Origin: a virus
Direction: 5' to 3' (one strand)
IMG/VR virus record: IMGVR_UViG_3300033153_007068
Location: 1-36,604 of that record
DNA: 36,604 nt
Made by a program: the position numbers and the translations under genes. This document shows, piece after piece, positions 5,717 to 12,221 of the stretch (positions are counted from its first letter, which is position 1; each line of letters begins with the position of its first letter). Under the pieces are notes generated by a model. The model was given only the letters and a program-made list of their open reading frames with translations, did no database searches and was not told the DNA's origin.

Positions 5717-5803
5717 ATGTTCAAAAAGTTAATGTTAGATCCAGATTCAAACTATTCGGAAAAAAAGGAAAAAGAAATAAAAAGATTGATTAGAGAGGAG
5801 TAA
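5717..5803 (+). CDS. Possible 28-residue protein
   Basis: ATG 5717 opens a charged, protein-like frame (LMLDPDSNYSEKKEKEIKRL) that ends four bases before the next gene. No ribosome binding site is visible before ATG 5717 or ATG 5732. A TTGACA at 5710-5715 has only a poor -10 downstream. It may be a remnant or a leader peptide. Confidence 0.3.
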   Translation: MFKKLMLDPDSNYSEKKEKEIKRLIREE

Positions 5804-5807
5804 CATA

Positions 5808-6170
5808 ATGAACAAGAAAGTCAAACTATGGAAGAAGCAGGAGAAAAGGATTGTCAAGTTAGCGTATAGGGCAGGCTTGCTGAAACTTCCTTTAAAAGAT
5901 CTACATTGGATTAAGGAGCCATCTTTGCAAATGTGCTATTGGAATAAAAACTATCTAGGTGAGGGTGAGCAATATCCTTTAGTTTTGTCTATTCACAGTT
6001 ATTTCTTCTATGCACATGTAACAGGCTTATTTGATAAAAACGGAAATGTAGAATCTACCTACACATGCAGAACTAGCAAGCAGGCAATTAAATTTCTTTC
6101 TAAATTCCCACGCAAGATATTTGATTCTAAGATAAATAAAGTTTTGAAAGTTAATATTAAAGGAGAGTGA
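5808..6170 (+). CDS. Hypothetical phage protein
   Basis: The 120-residue basic protein starts at ATG 5808 after GAGAGGAG. It contains aromatic-rich beta-like stretches (YWNKNYLGEGEQYPLVLSIH, SYFFYAHVTGLFDKNGN) and a Lys-rich tail. No domain, membrane segment or catalytic motif is recognised. Its end is two bases from the next start. Confidence 0.7.
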   Translation: MNKKVKLWKKQEKRIVKLAYRAGLLKLPLKDLHWIKEPSLQMCYWNKNYLGEGEQYPLVLSIHSYFFYAHVTGLFDKNGNVESTYTCRTSKQAIKFLSKFPRKIFDSKINKVLKVNIKGE

Positions 6171-6171
6171 G

Positions 6172-6315
6172 ATGAGTGAGAAAGAATTGAAAGAATATTT
6201 TAATTCATACATAGGATACAACAATAAAACATTATGGAATAAAATAAAAAACTGGGATTGGAGAACTAAAGAAGATTTTAGAAAAAGTATATGGTTTGAA
6301 ATGGTGAAATTTTAA
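6172..6315 (+). CDS. Small hypothetical protein, likely cut short by TAA
   Basis: ATG 6172 follows AGGAGAGTGAG, a strong ribosome binding site. The 47-residue product (ELKEYFNSYIGYNNKTLWNK, IKNWDWRTKEDFRKSIWFEM) ends at TAA 6313-6315. The same frame then reads on as protein to 6405, overlapping the next gene by eight bases as intact neighbours do. The intact gene would encode 77 residues. Confidence 0.65.
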   Translation: MSEKELKEYFNSYIGYNNKTLWNKIKNWDWRTKEDFRKSIWFEMVKF

Positions 6316-6405
6316 CAAGAAGATAAAGGAGTATTAAATGATTTTGAATACTGCGAAAACGGTATTGATTGGAAGCCTTGCGGTGTGGAGGTGACAGATG
6401 AATGA
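6316..6405 (+). pseudogene. In-frame continuation of the 6172 gene
   Basis: Codons after the TAA encode a natural-looking segment (DFEYCENGIDWKPCGVEVTD) with no start codon usable on its own. The segment ends inside the next gene in an ATGAATGA overlap, typical of coupled phage genes. A single sense codon in place of TAA would restore one 77-residue protein. Confidence 0.55.
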
Positions 6406-6661
6406 TTACATTATAAAAATACCTATTCCAAGAATATCAAATCCTGAACCTGATTATGAAAAAATTGAGGTATTTAATAAAAAATTTGAAGAGATGTTGG
6501 ATAGGCAATTAAGGAAAATTGCTTGCTTGGAGACTGACAAGCTGCATGAGTATGAGATAGTCGCTTATTTTGAGAGTGCTGCAAATGTGGGGCTAATTGA
6601 ACCTGCATTTGGTAAAAGGGTTGCTAGGTTTTTCACAAGACATATGAGGTGCAGAAGATGA
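6398..6661 (+). CDS. Hypothetical phage protein
   Basis: The 87-residue protein starts at ATG 6398 behind GGAGGTGA. It has a proline-rich start (IKIPIPRISNPEPDYEKIEV), a helical middle and a basic end (RVARFFTRHMRCRR). It overlaps the endolysin start by four bases, so it may be co-translated with it. No family is recognised. Confidence 0.65.
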   Translation: MNDYIIKIPIPRISNPEPDYEKIEVFNKKFEEMLDRQLRKIACLETDKLHEYEIVAYFESAANVGLIEPAFGKRVARFFTRHMRCRR

Positions 6662-7077
6662 ATAACTACAAACTAAGCAGAAGATCAGCAGGAAAACTTT
6701 CAACATGCGATCCGAGAATAATAAATATACTTTCTCTTGCATTAAAGAGAAGTGCAATAGATTTTGGAATTGCTGATGGTCATAGATTGGTAATGCTACA
6801 GCAAGAGTTATTCAAGCAAGGCAAAAGCAAAATAGACGGCATAACCAAAAAAGGAAAGCACAACTATTCACCAAGTTTGGCTGTTGATATATACGCCTAC
6901 TGGGGCGGGAAAGTGCAATATGATGTTGAAAGTATGTGTTATATTGCAGGTGTTATCATGTCTGTTGCCCAAGAGCTAGGATATGAAATGAGATGGGGCG
7001 GGAATTGGAATCAAGATGGCATAGTAATTCATGATCAGAGTTTTGATGATCTGTGTCATTTTGAAATAATTGATTAA
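6658..7077 (+). CDS. M15-type peptidase endolysin
   Basis: The 139-residue protein starts at ATG 6658 (ATGA overlap with the previous stop; GAGG eight bases upstream). It is a VanY/M15-type peptidoglycan peptidase: KHNYSPSLAVDIYAY gives the first zinc His and Asp, and FDDLCHFEI gives the catalytic Glu region and last zinc His, with WGGNWNQDG between, as in phage L-alanyl-D-glutamate peptidases. There is no signal peptide, so release would need a holin. No clear holin is adjacent. It closes the first promoter-leader operon. Confidence 0.88.
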   Translation: MNNYKLSRRSAGKLSTCDPRIINILSLALKRSAIDFGIADGHRLVMLQQELFKQGKSKIDGITKKGKHNYSPSLAVDIYAYWGGKVQYDVESMCYIAGVIMSVAQELGYEMRWGGNWNQDGIVIHDQSFDDLCHFEIID

Positions 7078-7130
7078 CCAATCTTTCTCATAACCCCTTT
7101 ATATAACTAACGATTAATAACAACATTAAC

Positions 7131-7159
7131 TTGACTTTCTTCGTAGTCTATGCTATACT
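7131..7159 (+). promoter_or_regulatory. Promoter for the 7221 operon
   Basis: TTGACT (7131-7136), 17 bases, TATACT (7154-7159) with extended TGC. The start is predicted near 7166. The -35 is closer to consensus than in copy 1 (TTGATT), so this copy may be stronger. Confidence 0.87.
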
Positions 7160-7169
7160 ATATATATAA

Positions 7170-7189
7170 GAGTCGAGGATGTTCGGCTT
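7170..7189 (+). promoter_or_regulatory. 5' UTR hairpin, copy 2
   Basis: GAGTCG pairs with CGGCTT around the unchanged loop AGGATGTT. Compared with copy 1, a U-G pair became C-G and a U-A pair became U-G, so pairing is kept while sequence changed. Confidence 0.6.
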
Positions 7190-7220
7190 AGAGTTAATTA
7201 ATTAAAAGATGGAGTGCTTT

Positions 7221-7313
7221 ATGAGAAACTTATTTACAAGAAATAATAAACTAAAAGCTGATGTAACAAAAGAAGAGATTTTTAGAGATAACAGTTTAAT
7301 GGAGATTTTATGA
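7221..7313 (+). CDS. 30-residue small protein
   Basis: ATG 7221 follows GGAG (7211-7214) by six bases in the same leader context as the gene at 4970. The product (MRNLFTRNNKLKADVTKEEI, then FRDNSLMEIL) is short and charged. Its stop overlaps the next start (ATGA), and it carries that gene's ribosome binding site. It could be a real micro-protein or a leader peptide for coupling. Confidence 0.6.
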   Translation: MRNLFTRNNKLKADVTKEEIFRDNSLMEIL

Positions 7314-7492
7314 CTGGTATAGTATTTATAAATGATGGTAGTGTAACTACAAAAGAATCAGTGAAAGAAATAATGACGAAAATAAAAAAGTCAAAATGGA
7401 TTAATATAGATAATGATAGTTTTGAAAATTTTATGATAAACAGTGATAACATAGTCGCAATAGAGGAGAAAAAAGATGAAAAAGCCAGTTAA
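7310..7492 (+). CDS. Small hypothetical protein
   Basis: The 60-residue protein starts at ATG 7310 (GGAG six bases upstream, coupled to the preceding stop). It looks like a compact beta-rich fold with KKSKWINIDNDSFENFMINS and NIVAIEE, a pattern seen in small phage proteins of unknown role. It overlaps the next gene by 17 bases. Confidence 0.65.
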   Translation: MTGIVFINDGSVTTKESVKEIMTKIKKSKWINIDNDSFENFMINSDNIVAIEEKKDEKAS

Positions 7493-8159
7493 GATGAGAG
7501 TGAAGAGCAAGGAAGAGTTGTTGAAATGGTTTGAGGATAATGGGTGGGTAAAAAACAAAGATGAAATAGATGGATATGATGACGGACTGCCTGAAGATGA
7601 AGCGCAATGTTTTCAATCATATCTGTTTGAGCTATGTGGTGAAATCAAGAATTTTTCTATAAACGATGAATATGAGGGTTTTGATTTTAAAGTTTACAAA
7701 GAAAATCAAGACGATTACTGGTATTTCAAAAAAGACTGGTTGCTCCCAATAGAAGAAAAATCAGCGACCTCAGGATTTGAGAAAATGACAAAAGCTAAAT
7801 TGATTAATGAACTAAAGTGCAATGATGCAATAATTATAGAGTTGAGAGAAAAAATCTCTAACCTAAGAGAATGCATGGTACAACACAATGATGCTTACAA
7901 AGACCTTGAAAAGAAATATGAAGAAAATGTTGAATACTACACAGAGTCCGCATCGGGAATGACTGGTAAATACAATCTTGAAGTTTCCAAAAATGAAAAT
8001 TTAACTTTGAATCTCGAATCTGAAAAAAAATACAATGAAGATTATCGTGATGACAACATTAAATTGCGTGTAGAAACCAAAACTCTGAAAGAAAAGCTGG
8101 ACACCTTAACCGCTAAATGGATGGAGTTGACAATATATAAAAGAGGTCAAAATGACTGA
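7476..8159 (+). CDS. Two-part protein with C-terminal coiled coil
   Basis: The 227-residue protein starts at ATG 7476 behind GAGGAG. Residues 1-100 form one domain, ending in YWYFKKDWLLP. From Met104 the sequence MTKAKLINELKCND begins a long coiled-coil region that is clearly related to the whole gene at 8786 (MTKEQLINEIKCHE; YKDLEKKYEENVEYYTES against YKELQKVYDENAEQYRFES). It therefore looks like a fusion of a small domain to a duplicated coiled-coil protein. No membrane segment is present in this copy. Function unknown. Confidence 0.7.
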   Translation: MKKPVKMRVKSKEELLKWFEDNGWVKNKDEIDGYDDGLPEDEAQCFQSYLFELCGEIKNFSINDEYEGFDFKVYKENQDDYWYFKKDWLLPIEEKSATSGFEKMTKAKLINELKCNDAIIIELREKISNLRECMVQHNDAYKDLEKKYEENVEYYTESASGMTGKYNLEVSKNENLTLNLESEKKYNEDYRDDNIKLRVETKTLKEKLDTLTAKWMELTIYKRGQND

Positions 8160-8307
8160 GCAACAAAAAGCAACTATAAAATTAACTGCATCTGAATATT
8201 GTCTTGATGAGCAAATAGTCACTGATTTATATCGTATGTTTGGAGGTTGTCCTAAATTTTATGAAGAATTGGAAAAAGAACTTCTAAAACCTGGTTATGG
8301 AGAATAG
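8152..8307 (+). CDS. 51-residue small protein
   Basis: ATG 8152 overlaps the previous stop by eight bases and follows AAGAGGTC. The product has a protein-like composition (LTASEYCLDEQIVTDLYRMF, GGCPKFYEELEKELLKPGYG) and ends with an acidic helix. No family is recognised. Confidence 0.6.
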   Translation: MTEQQKATIKLTASEYCLDEQIVTDLYRMFGGCPKFYEELEKELLKPGYGE

Positions 8308-8308
8308 A

Positions 8309-8416
8309 ATGAAAACAATTGAAGCACTAAAAGAAATTAAAAACCAACACAACTTGACATGTGGTGTGGTCTATGCTATCATTAATTATAAACAATTGTT
8401 AATTTATTTATTTTAG
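8309..8416 (+). CDS. Possible 35-residue protein containing a promoter
   Basis: ATG 8309 lies one base after the previous stop with GGAG upstream. The N-terminal half looks real (TIEALKEIKNQHNLTCGVVY); the second half is hydrophobic and is read through the promoter at 8354. It may be a short gene or a leftover N-terminus cut by the promoter. Confidence 0.35.
   Translation: MKTIEALKEIKNQHNLTCGVVYAIINYKQLLIYLF
8354..8382 (+). promoter_or_regulatory. Promoter for the 8428 gene
   Basis: TTGACA (8354-8359), 17 bases, TATCAT (8377-8382). The last spacer bases and -10 read GTCTATGCTAT, the same 11 bases as in both promoter-leader repeats. The start is predicted near 8389, giving a leader of about 40 bases with the near-palindrome TAAACAATTGTTAA. 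Confidence 0.8.
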
Positions 8417-8427
8417 GAGAGAAAAAA

Positions 8428-8808
8428 ATGGAAACGTTAAATGCAATTATTGAAAGTATGAATTTTGGAACAACAGAGGGGTACTTGACAATGAGCCTGC
8501 AACTTAATTATGGCAATGATTCTTGTCAAAAATTCGGTGGATTTTGTTTGTACTCTCCGAGTAGCAAAAAGCAATTTAATGCAACAGGACTTTTTCTATA
8601 TAGAGTTTTAGAGGTTGCAGGTGTTGATGATATTAAAGATTTAATAGGAAAACCAATCAGAGTTGGAAAAGAAAATGGATTTTATGGAGGTATTGTGGAA
8701 ATTGGACATGTAGTAAATGATGTCTGGTTTAACCCCAAAAAAGAGTTTGAAAAATTGAGACAAGAACAAGCAGAGGGGGACAAAGATGACAAAAGAACAG
8801 TTGATTAA
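8428..8808 (+). CDS. Conserved phage hypothetical protein
   Basis: The 126-residue protein starts at ATG 8428 behind AGGAGAG. It has the pattern of a widespread phage family of unknown function: a GGFCLYSPSSKK stretch, VLEVAGVDDIKDLIGKPIRV, then VEIGHVVNDVWFNPKKEF. It is probably an early cytoplasmic protein. The end overlaps the next gene by 23 bases and supplies that gene's GAGGGGG ribosome binding site. Confidence 0.75.
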   Translation: METLNAIIESMNFGTTEGYLTMSLQLNYGNDSCQKFGGFCLYSPSSKKQFNATGLFLYRVLEVAGVDDIKDLIGKPIRVGKENGFYGGIVEIGHVVNDVWFNPKKEFEKLRQEQAEGDKDDKRTVD

Positions 8809-9178
8809 TGAAATTAAGTGCCATGAGAAAAATGAAGAAGACTTAAAAGCAAACTCAAAACATATTAACGAAACTTATGAAGGATATGTATGTGACAGTA
8901 AAATTCGTTACAAGGAATTACAAAAGGTCTACGATGAAAATGCGGAACAATATAGGTTTGAATCTATCGAACATATAAAAAAAGAAACAATTCTTAAAAA
9001 AGAAATAGAGAATTTGAAAATCTTAAATAAAGCTCTGGAGCATTACACAAAAGGAGATCTATTTAAGATTAAAATGATAATTAAACTAGAAAAGCTGTTG
9101 GTTGTATTCGTAACTTTCTTTGCTGTAACATTTCTTTTTAGCCTTTTTTTTATTATAAAACATTTCATGCAATATTAA
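8786..9178 (+). CDS. Coiled-coil protein with C-terminal membrane anchor
   Basis: The 130-residue protein starts at ATG 8786. Residues 1-95 are charged and helical and are related to residues 104-227 of the 7476 protein. Residues 104-126 (LLVVFVTFFAVTFLFSLFFI) form one strong membrane segment near the end, a tail-anchored arrangement with the coiled coil in the cytoplasm. It could be a lysis-timing or membrane-associated phage protein. There is no adjacent lysis gene to support a holin call. Confidence 0.7.
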   Translation: MTKEQLINEIKCHEKNEEDLKANSKHINETYEGYVCDSKIRYKELQKVYDENAEQYRFESIEHIKKETILKKEIENLKILNKALEHYTKGDLFKIKMIIKLEKLLVVFVTFFAVTFLFSLFFIIKHFMQY

Positions 9179-9191
9179 CAGGAAGCCAAAC

Positions 9192-9395
9192 ATGTACTAC
9201 AAAAGAAAACTATTCCCAGTAAAGGACTGGACAATAACAGCAATTAAAGAACGTGCTGAAAAGATAATGAAAGGGAAATATCCTGAACATGAAATTTTTC
9301 TAACAATAAACAGATATGATAAAGACACATGGCTTGCTGAAATCACAAACAGCACTACAAGGCTAGGCCTCTTTAATAAGCGAGTAAATTTTTAA
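9192..9395 (+). CDS. Small hypothetical protein
   Basis: The 67-residue basic protein starts at ATG 9192 after AGGAAG. It contains KRKLFPVKDWTITAIKERAE and YDKDTWLAEITNSTTRLGLF and may be a small alpha/beta fold. It is the last gene before the packaging module. No family is recognised. Confidence 0.65.
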   Translation: MYYKRKLFPVKDWTITAIKERAEKIMKGKYPEHEIFLTINRYDKDTWLAEITNSTTRLGLFNKRVNF

Positions 9396-9405
9396 ACACA
9401 TCCTC

Positions 9406-9434
9406 TTGACATTCTTTTTTATTTATGCTATTGT
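9406..9434 (+). promoter_or_regulatory. Promoter overlapping the large terminase start
   Basis: TTGACA (9406-9411), 17 bases, TATTGT (9429-9434), with the extended TATGCTAT seen in other promoters here. The predicted start near 9441 falls on the terminase ATG at 9440, so the message would have no leader. Confidence 0.7.
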
Positions 9435-9439
9435 CTGGA

Positions 9440-10789
9440 ATGACGTTTAATTTAAAAATAGAAGTACCAGAAAAATTAAAACAGCCTTTATTCGCTCCAC
9501 CTGTAAAACACACTATTATTACAGGTGGTAGAGGTGGAGGAAAATCAGAGGGAGTTGCAAGGGCAGTTATTGTTCACATAATGTTTAATATTGGCCACGT
9601 TCTTTGTACTCGGTCAGTGCAAAATTCTATTAAAGATTCTGTATATTCTCTACTTGTTAGATTAATAAAAGACCTTGGACTTGACTCAGTTTTTTATATA
9701 ACAAATCAAGAAATTATTTGCAGGAAAAACAACAATAAAATAATGTTTAAAGGAATGAACGCTTTGTCAGACCCCAAAAGCGAATCGGCAAAAGGTTTGA
9801 ATGATGTTAAATATTGCTGGATTGAAGAGGCTCACACCGTAACAGAAAATGATATTGATATAATAATCCCTTCAATTCGTGCAGAGGGTGCGTTGTTCTT
9901 TTGGACGCTAAATTCTAACAGAGTGCCTTGCTATGTTACAGATTATTTTGAAAATCATTCAAATGCTAAAATAACAGAGATAAATTATTTAGAAAATAGA
10001 TTTTGCCCTGATACTCTTATAGAAGAAGCTAATGAAATGAAAAAGATTAATCCAGATAAATATGATGAAGTTTGGCTTGGACATCCAAGAAAAGATACTT
10101 CAAAACAAGTTGTTGTTCGAGCGTGGATTGAAGCAGCAATAGAATTGTATAGCAAACACCCTGAAAACAAAGACGGTGCAACAATCTACGGCCTTGACGT
10201 TGGAGGTGGTGGTGATGAGAATGCACTTGCTAAAAGAAATGGCCTTGCGTTAGAAAGTTTGTGGGAGTGGGATGAAGAGGATACAGGTTTTACAGCAAAT
10301 AAAACCGCAAAGATAATGCGACAAGACCAGAACTCTCACCTTGTTTTTGATCGAGTAGGAATAGGTGCAGGTGTGAAGAGCAAATTAAAAGAAGGCGAAA
10401 ATGCACACATAAAAACAACAGCACATAGCAACGCCGAAGAAGTTCAAAACAAAAACAGGCAGTATTTAAATACAGGTATTAAGAATAAAGATATGTTTCT
10501 AAACTTCGGCAGTCAGCAATGGTTTTATGTTCGTTGGCTTTTTGAAAATGCATATAGAAAATTGAATGGAGAGGACAACATTGTTGATTTTATTACAATT
10601 AATCCAAACATAGAGCATTTAAATAAATTAAAATTGCAATTAACACAAATTGAATGGACAGACGACACACCGACCAATAAAATAAAAATAGAGAAATCGC
10701 CAAAAGGAACTAAAAGCCCTAATCTTGCCGACTCTGTTCAAATGTGTTATAGAAAACCTCGAAAACTTGTCAGTGCTTTTTCAGTTTAG
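9440..10789 (+). CDS. terL: Terminase large subunit (PBSX/Terminase_3 type)
   Basis: The 449-residue protein is the ATP-driven DNA packaging motor and nuclease. Residues 29-36 are the Walker A motif GGRGGGKS, residues 124-131 the Walker B KYCWIEEA, and FFWTLNSNR near residue 155 is the coupling motif. The C-terminal RNase H-like nuclease starts at IYGLDVGGGGDENA (Asp near residue 250), with LVFDRVGIGAG following. ATG 9440 is chosen because ATG 9425 lies inside the promoter -10 region; neither has a good ribosome binding site. Length is normal for the family. The stop is TAG. Confidence 0.95.
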   Translation: MTFNLKIEVPEKLKQPLFAPPVKHTIITGGRGGGKSEGVARAVIVHIMFNIGHVLCTRSVQNSIKDSVYSLLVRLIKDLGLDSVFYITNQEIICRKNNNKIMFKGMNALSDPKSESAKGLNDVKYCWIEEAHTVTENDIDIIIPSIRAEGALFFWTLNSNRVPCYVTDYFENHSNAKITEINYLENRFCPDTLIEEANEMKKINPDKYDEVWLGHPRKDTSKQVVVRAWIEAAIELYSKHPENKDGATIYGLDVGGGGDENALAKRNGLALESLWEWDEEDTGFTANKTAKIMRQDQNSHLVFDRVGIGAGVKSKLKEGENAHIKTTAHSNAEEVQNKNRQYLNTGIKNKDMFLNFGSQQWFYVRWLFENAYRKLNGEDNIVDFITINPNIEHLNKLKLQLTQIEWTDDTPTNKIKIEKSPKGTKSPNLADSVQMCYRKPRKLVSAFSV

Positions 10790-10865
10790 CTTCATGTCTT
10801 TTTAATATCTAAAAAACAATCTTTAAATATACAAGTTATAATTCTAAATAAAATTAATCTTTTTG

Positions 10866-10904
10866 TTGACTTTGCAAAAAACATAGTGTAAACTAAACTT
10901 AACA
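10866..10904 (+). promoter_or_regulatory. Late promoter with palindromic operator, copy 1
   Basis: TTGACT (10866-10871), 17 bases, TAAACT (10889-10894). The 18-base dyad at 10887-10904 (TGTAAACTAAACTTAACA) overlaps the -10. The same arrangement occurs at 28846-28884. It drives the head and tail genes from the portal gene onward; the portal ATG follows about 25 bases after the predicted start. The remainder of 10790-10865 is AT-rich with no gene or clear terminator. Confidence 0.8.
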
Positions 10905-10925
10905 CTTTTAACTAAAAAGGTTTAC

Positions 10926-12221
10926 ATGTTTAAGAAAGTCCTTAATTTTTTTAGAGCTGAACAAAAACAAGATATTCAAGATTTAGTCCAAAATAATAAC
11001 GGTATATTAAAAATCAACGATGGTGTTATTCAATTTTACGAAACACCTAAAAGAAAAGTATATCCAAAAAATGCGTATAATCTTTTTCAAGAAGTTAGTG
11101 TTATTTTTGATGCTGTTGACAAGATAAGCTCTAAAGCTGGTACGATTAAACCAATTATAAAAAATCCAGATGGAACTATTGACCGTGATCATAAATTTTT
11201 AAAATTACTCAATGATGATATTGTTAAAAATTTAGTGCTGTCTCAGGAATTAACAACAGAGTCCTGGTTAGTAGCAAGAGGAAATCCAAGCAGAGAACCT
11301 CTTGAATTAACAACTGTCAGATCTTATGAAATAGAAGTTGTTTCGGTTGATATGAGAAGCGGAACAATGCCTGCAATAATAAAAACAAACTCTGCAAATG
11401 ATAAAAGAACATATAAAAGAGAGGCTGTTGGCCTAGATCATAAATATATTTCCGAAGATGGGCTTAATGAGCTTATTCCTATTATTGGGAATAAAGCTGT
11501 CGATGATTGGCGTGGACTTTCTAAGCTATCTCCATTAGTTCAAGAAACACTACATATAAAAAGAGGAAATGAACATAACAATAATGTGTTAAAAAATGGC
11601 CTTACTAATTCAGCAACATTTGCACCAGACAAAGGCGAAACTCTAGATGATATAGAAGTAACAATGATTAAAGACTCTTTGATTAATCATTATTCAGGAA
11701 GTCAGAATGCTGGAAAACCTTTAATACTTCCTCTCGGAATGAATCTTGTTAGTCAAGCAAGCAACAACAAAGATATGGATTACATTAATTTAATTGATGT
11801 GGATGAAACAAGAATTTTCAGACTCTTCAATATTCCATTACCTTTAGTGAAATCACAATCGATGACAAAATCGAATTTTGAGTCTGCAATGCCTTACCTA
11901 TATAGTGAAGCAGTTCTTCCAGTTTACAGTTTTATATTAAATTCTATTTCACAAGCTCTTTTTAGTAGGTACAGAGATCTTGAAAACAAGACATTGACAT
12001 TTGATGAGTTTTCAATAACTGCTTTAAGATCAAGTCATATTGAAACAATGAAAAAATTAAAAGAAACTTCTGTTAATACCACTAACGAGATTAGAACTCT
12101 TGGCGGTTACGAATCAATTGACGACGGCGGCGATGTTTTAATAAATGCTGGATTAATTCCTTTGAGTGATTTGGGCGTTGAGGAAATACCTACTTATAGT
12201 TCGGACAATATAGATGAGTGA
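10926..12221 (+). CDS. Portal protein (HK97 type)
   Basis: The 431-residue protein forms the dodecameric DNA gate at the capsid vertex. Features of HK97-type portals are visible: FDAVDKISSKAG near residue 62, DDWRGLSKLSPLV near residue 196, GKPLILPLGM near residue 260 and FRLFNIPLPLV near residue 298. Length is usual for the family. AAAAGG lies five bases before ATG 10926. It overlaps the next gene by eight bases and is first in the late operon. Confidence 0.92.
   Translation: MFKKVLNFFRAEQKQDIQDLVQNNNGILKINDGVIQFYETPKRKVYPKNAYNLFQEVSVIFDAVDKISSKAGTIKPIIKNPDGTIDRDHKFLKLLNDDIVKNLVLSQELTTESWLVARGNPSREPLELTTVRSYEIEVVSVDMRSGTMPAIIKTNSANDKRTYKREAVGLDHKYISEDGLNELIPIIGNKAVDDWRGLSKLSPLVQETLHIKRGNEHNNNVLKNGLTNSATFAPDKGETLDDIEVTMIKDSLINHYSGSQNAGKPLILPLGMNLVSQASNNKDMDYINLIDVDETRIFRLFNIPLPLVKSQSMTKSNFESAMPYLYSEAVLPVYSFILNSISQALFSRYRDLENKTLTFDEFSITALRSSHIETMKKLKETSVNTTNEIRTLGGYESIDDGGDVLINAGLIPLSDLGVEEIPTYSSDNIDE

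Larger units (their letters stand above)
7108..7214 (+). repeat. Promoter-leader repeat, copy 2
   Basis: The segment is nearly identical to 4855-4962, including the block upstream of the -35, the promoter, the hairpin loop and the TTAATTAATTAA plus GGAG element, with one A missing before the ribosome binding site. It drives the small gene at 7221. Confidence 0.9.

Noticed and set aside
5710-5740. TTGACA at 5710-5715 as a further promoter
   Set aside because: At 17 bases spacing the -10 would be TGTTAG; the better TTAGAT needs a 19-base spacer. Too weak to list as a promoter.
6338-6394. 18-codon frame with AAGGAG upstream
   Set aside because: It overlaps the more protein-like continuation of the 6172 gene and is too short to support alone.
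2964-6405. Reassignment of TAA as a sense codon to explain the interrupted genes
   Set aside because: Many well-formed genes in the window, including structural ones, end in TAA followed at once by a ribosome binding site and ATG, so the standard code holds.
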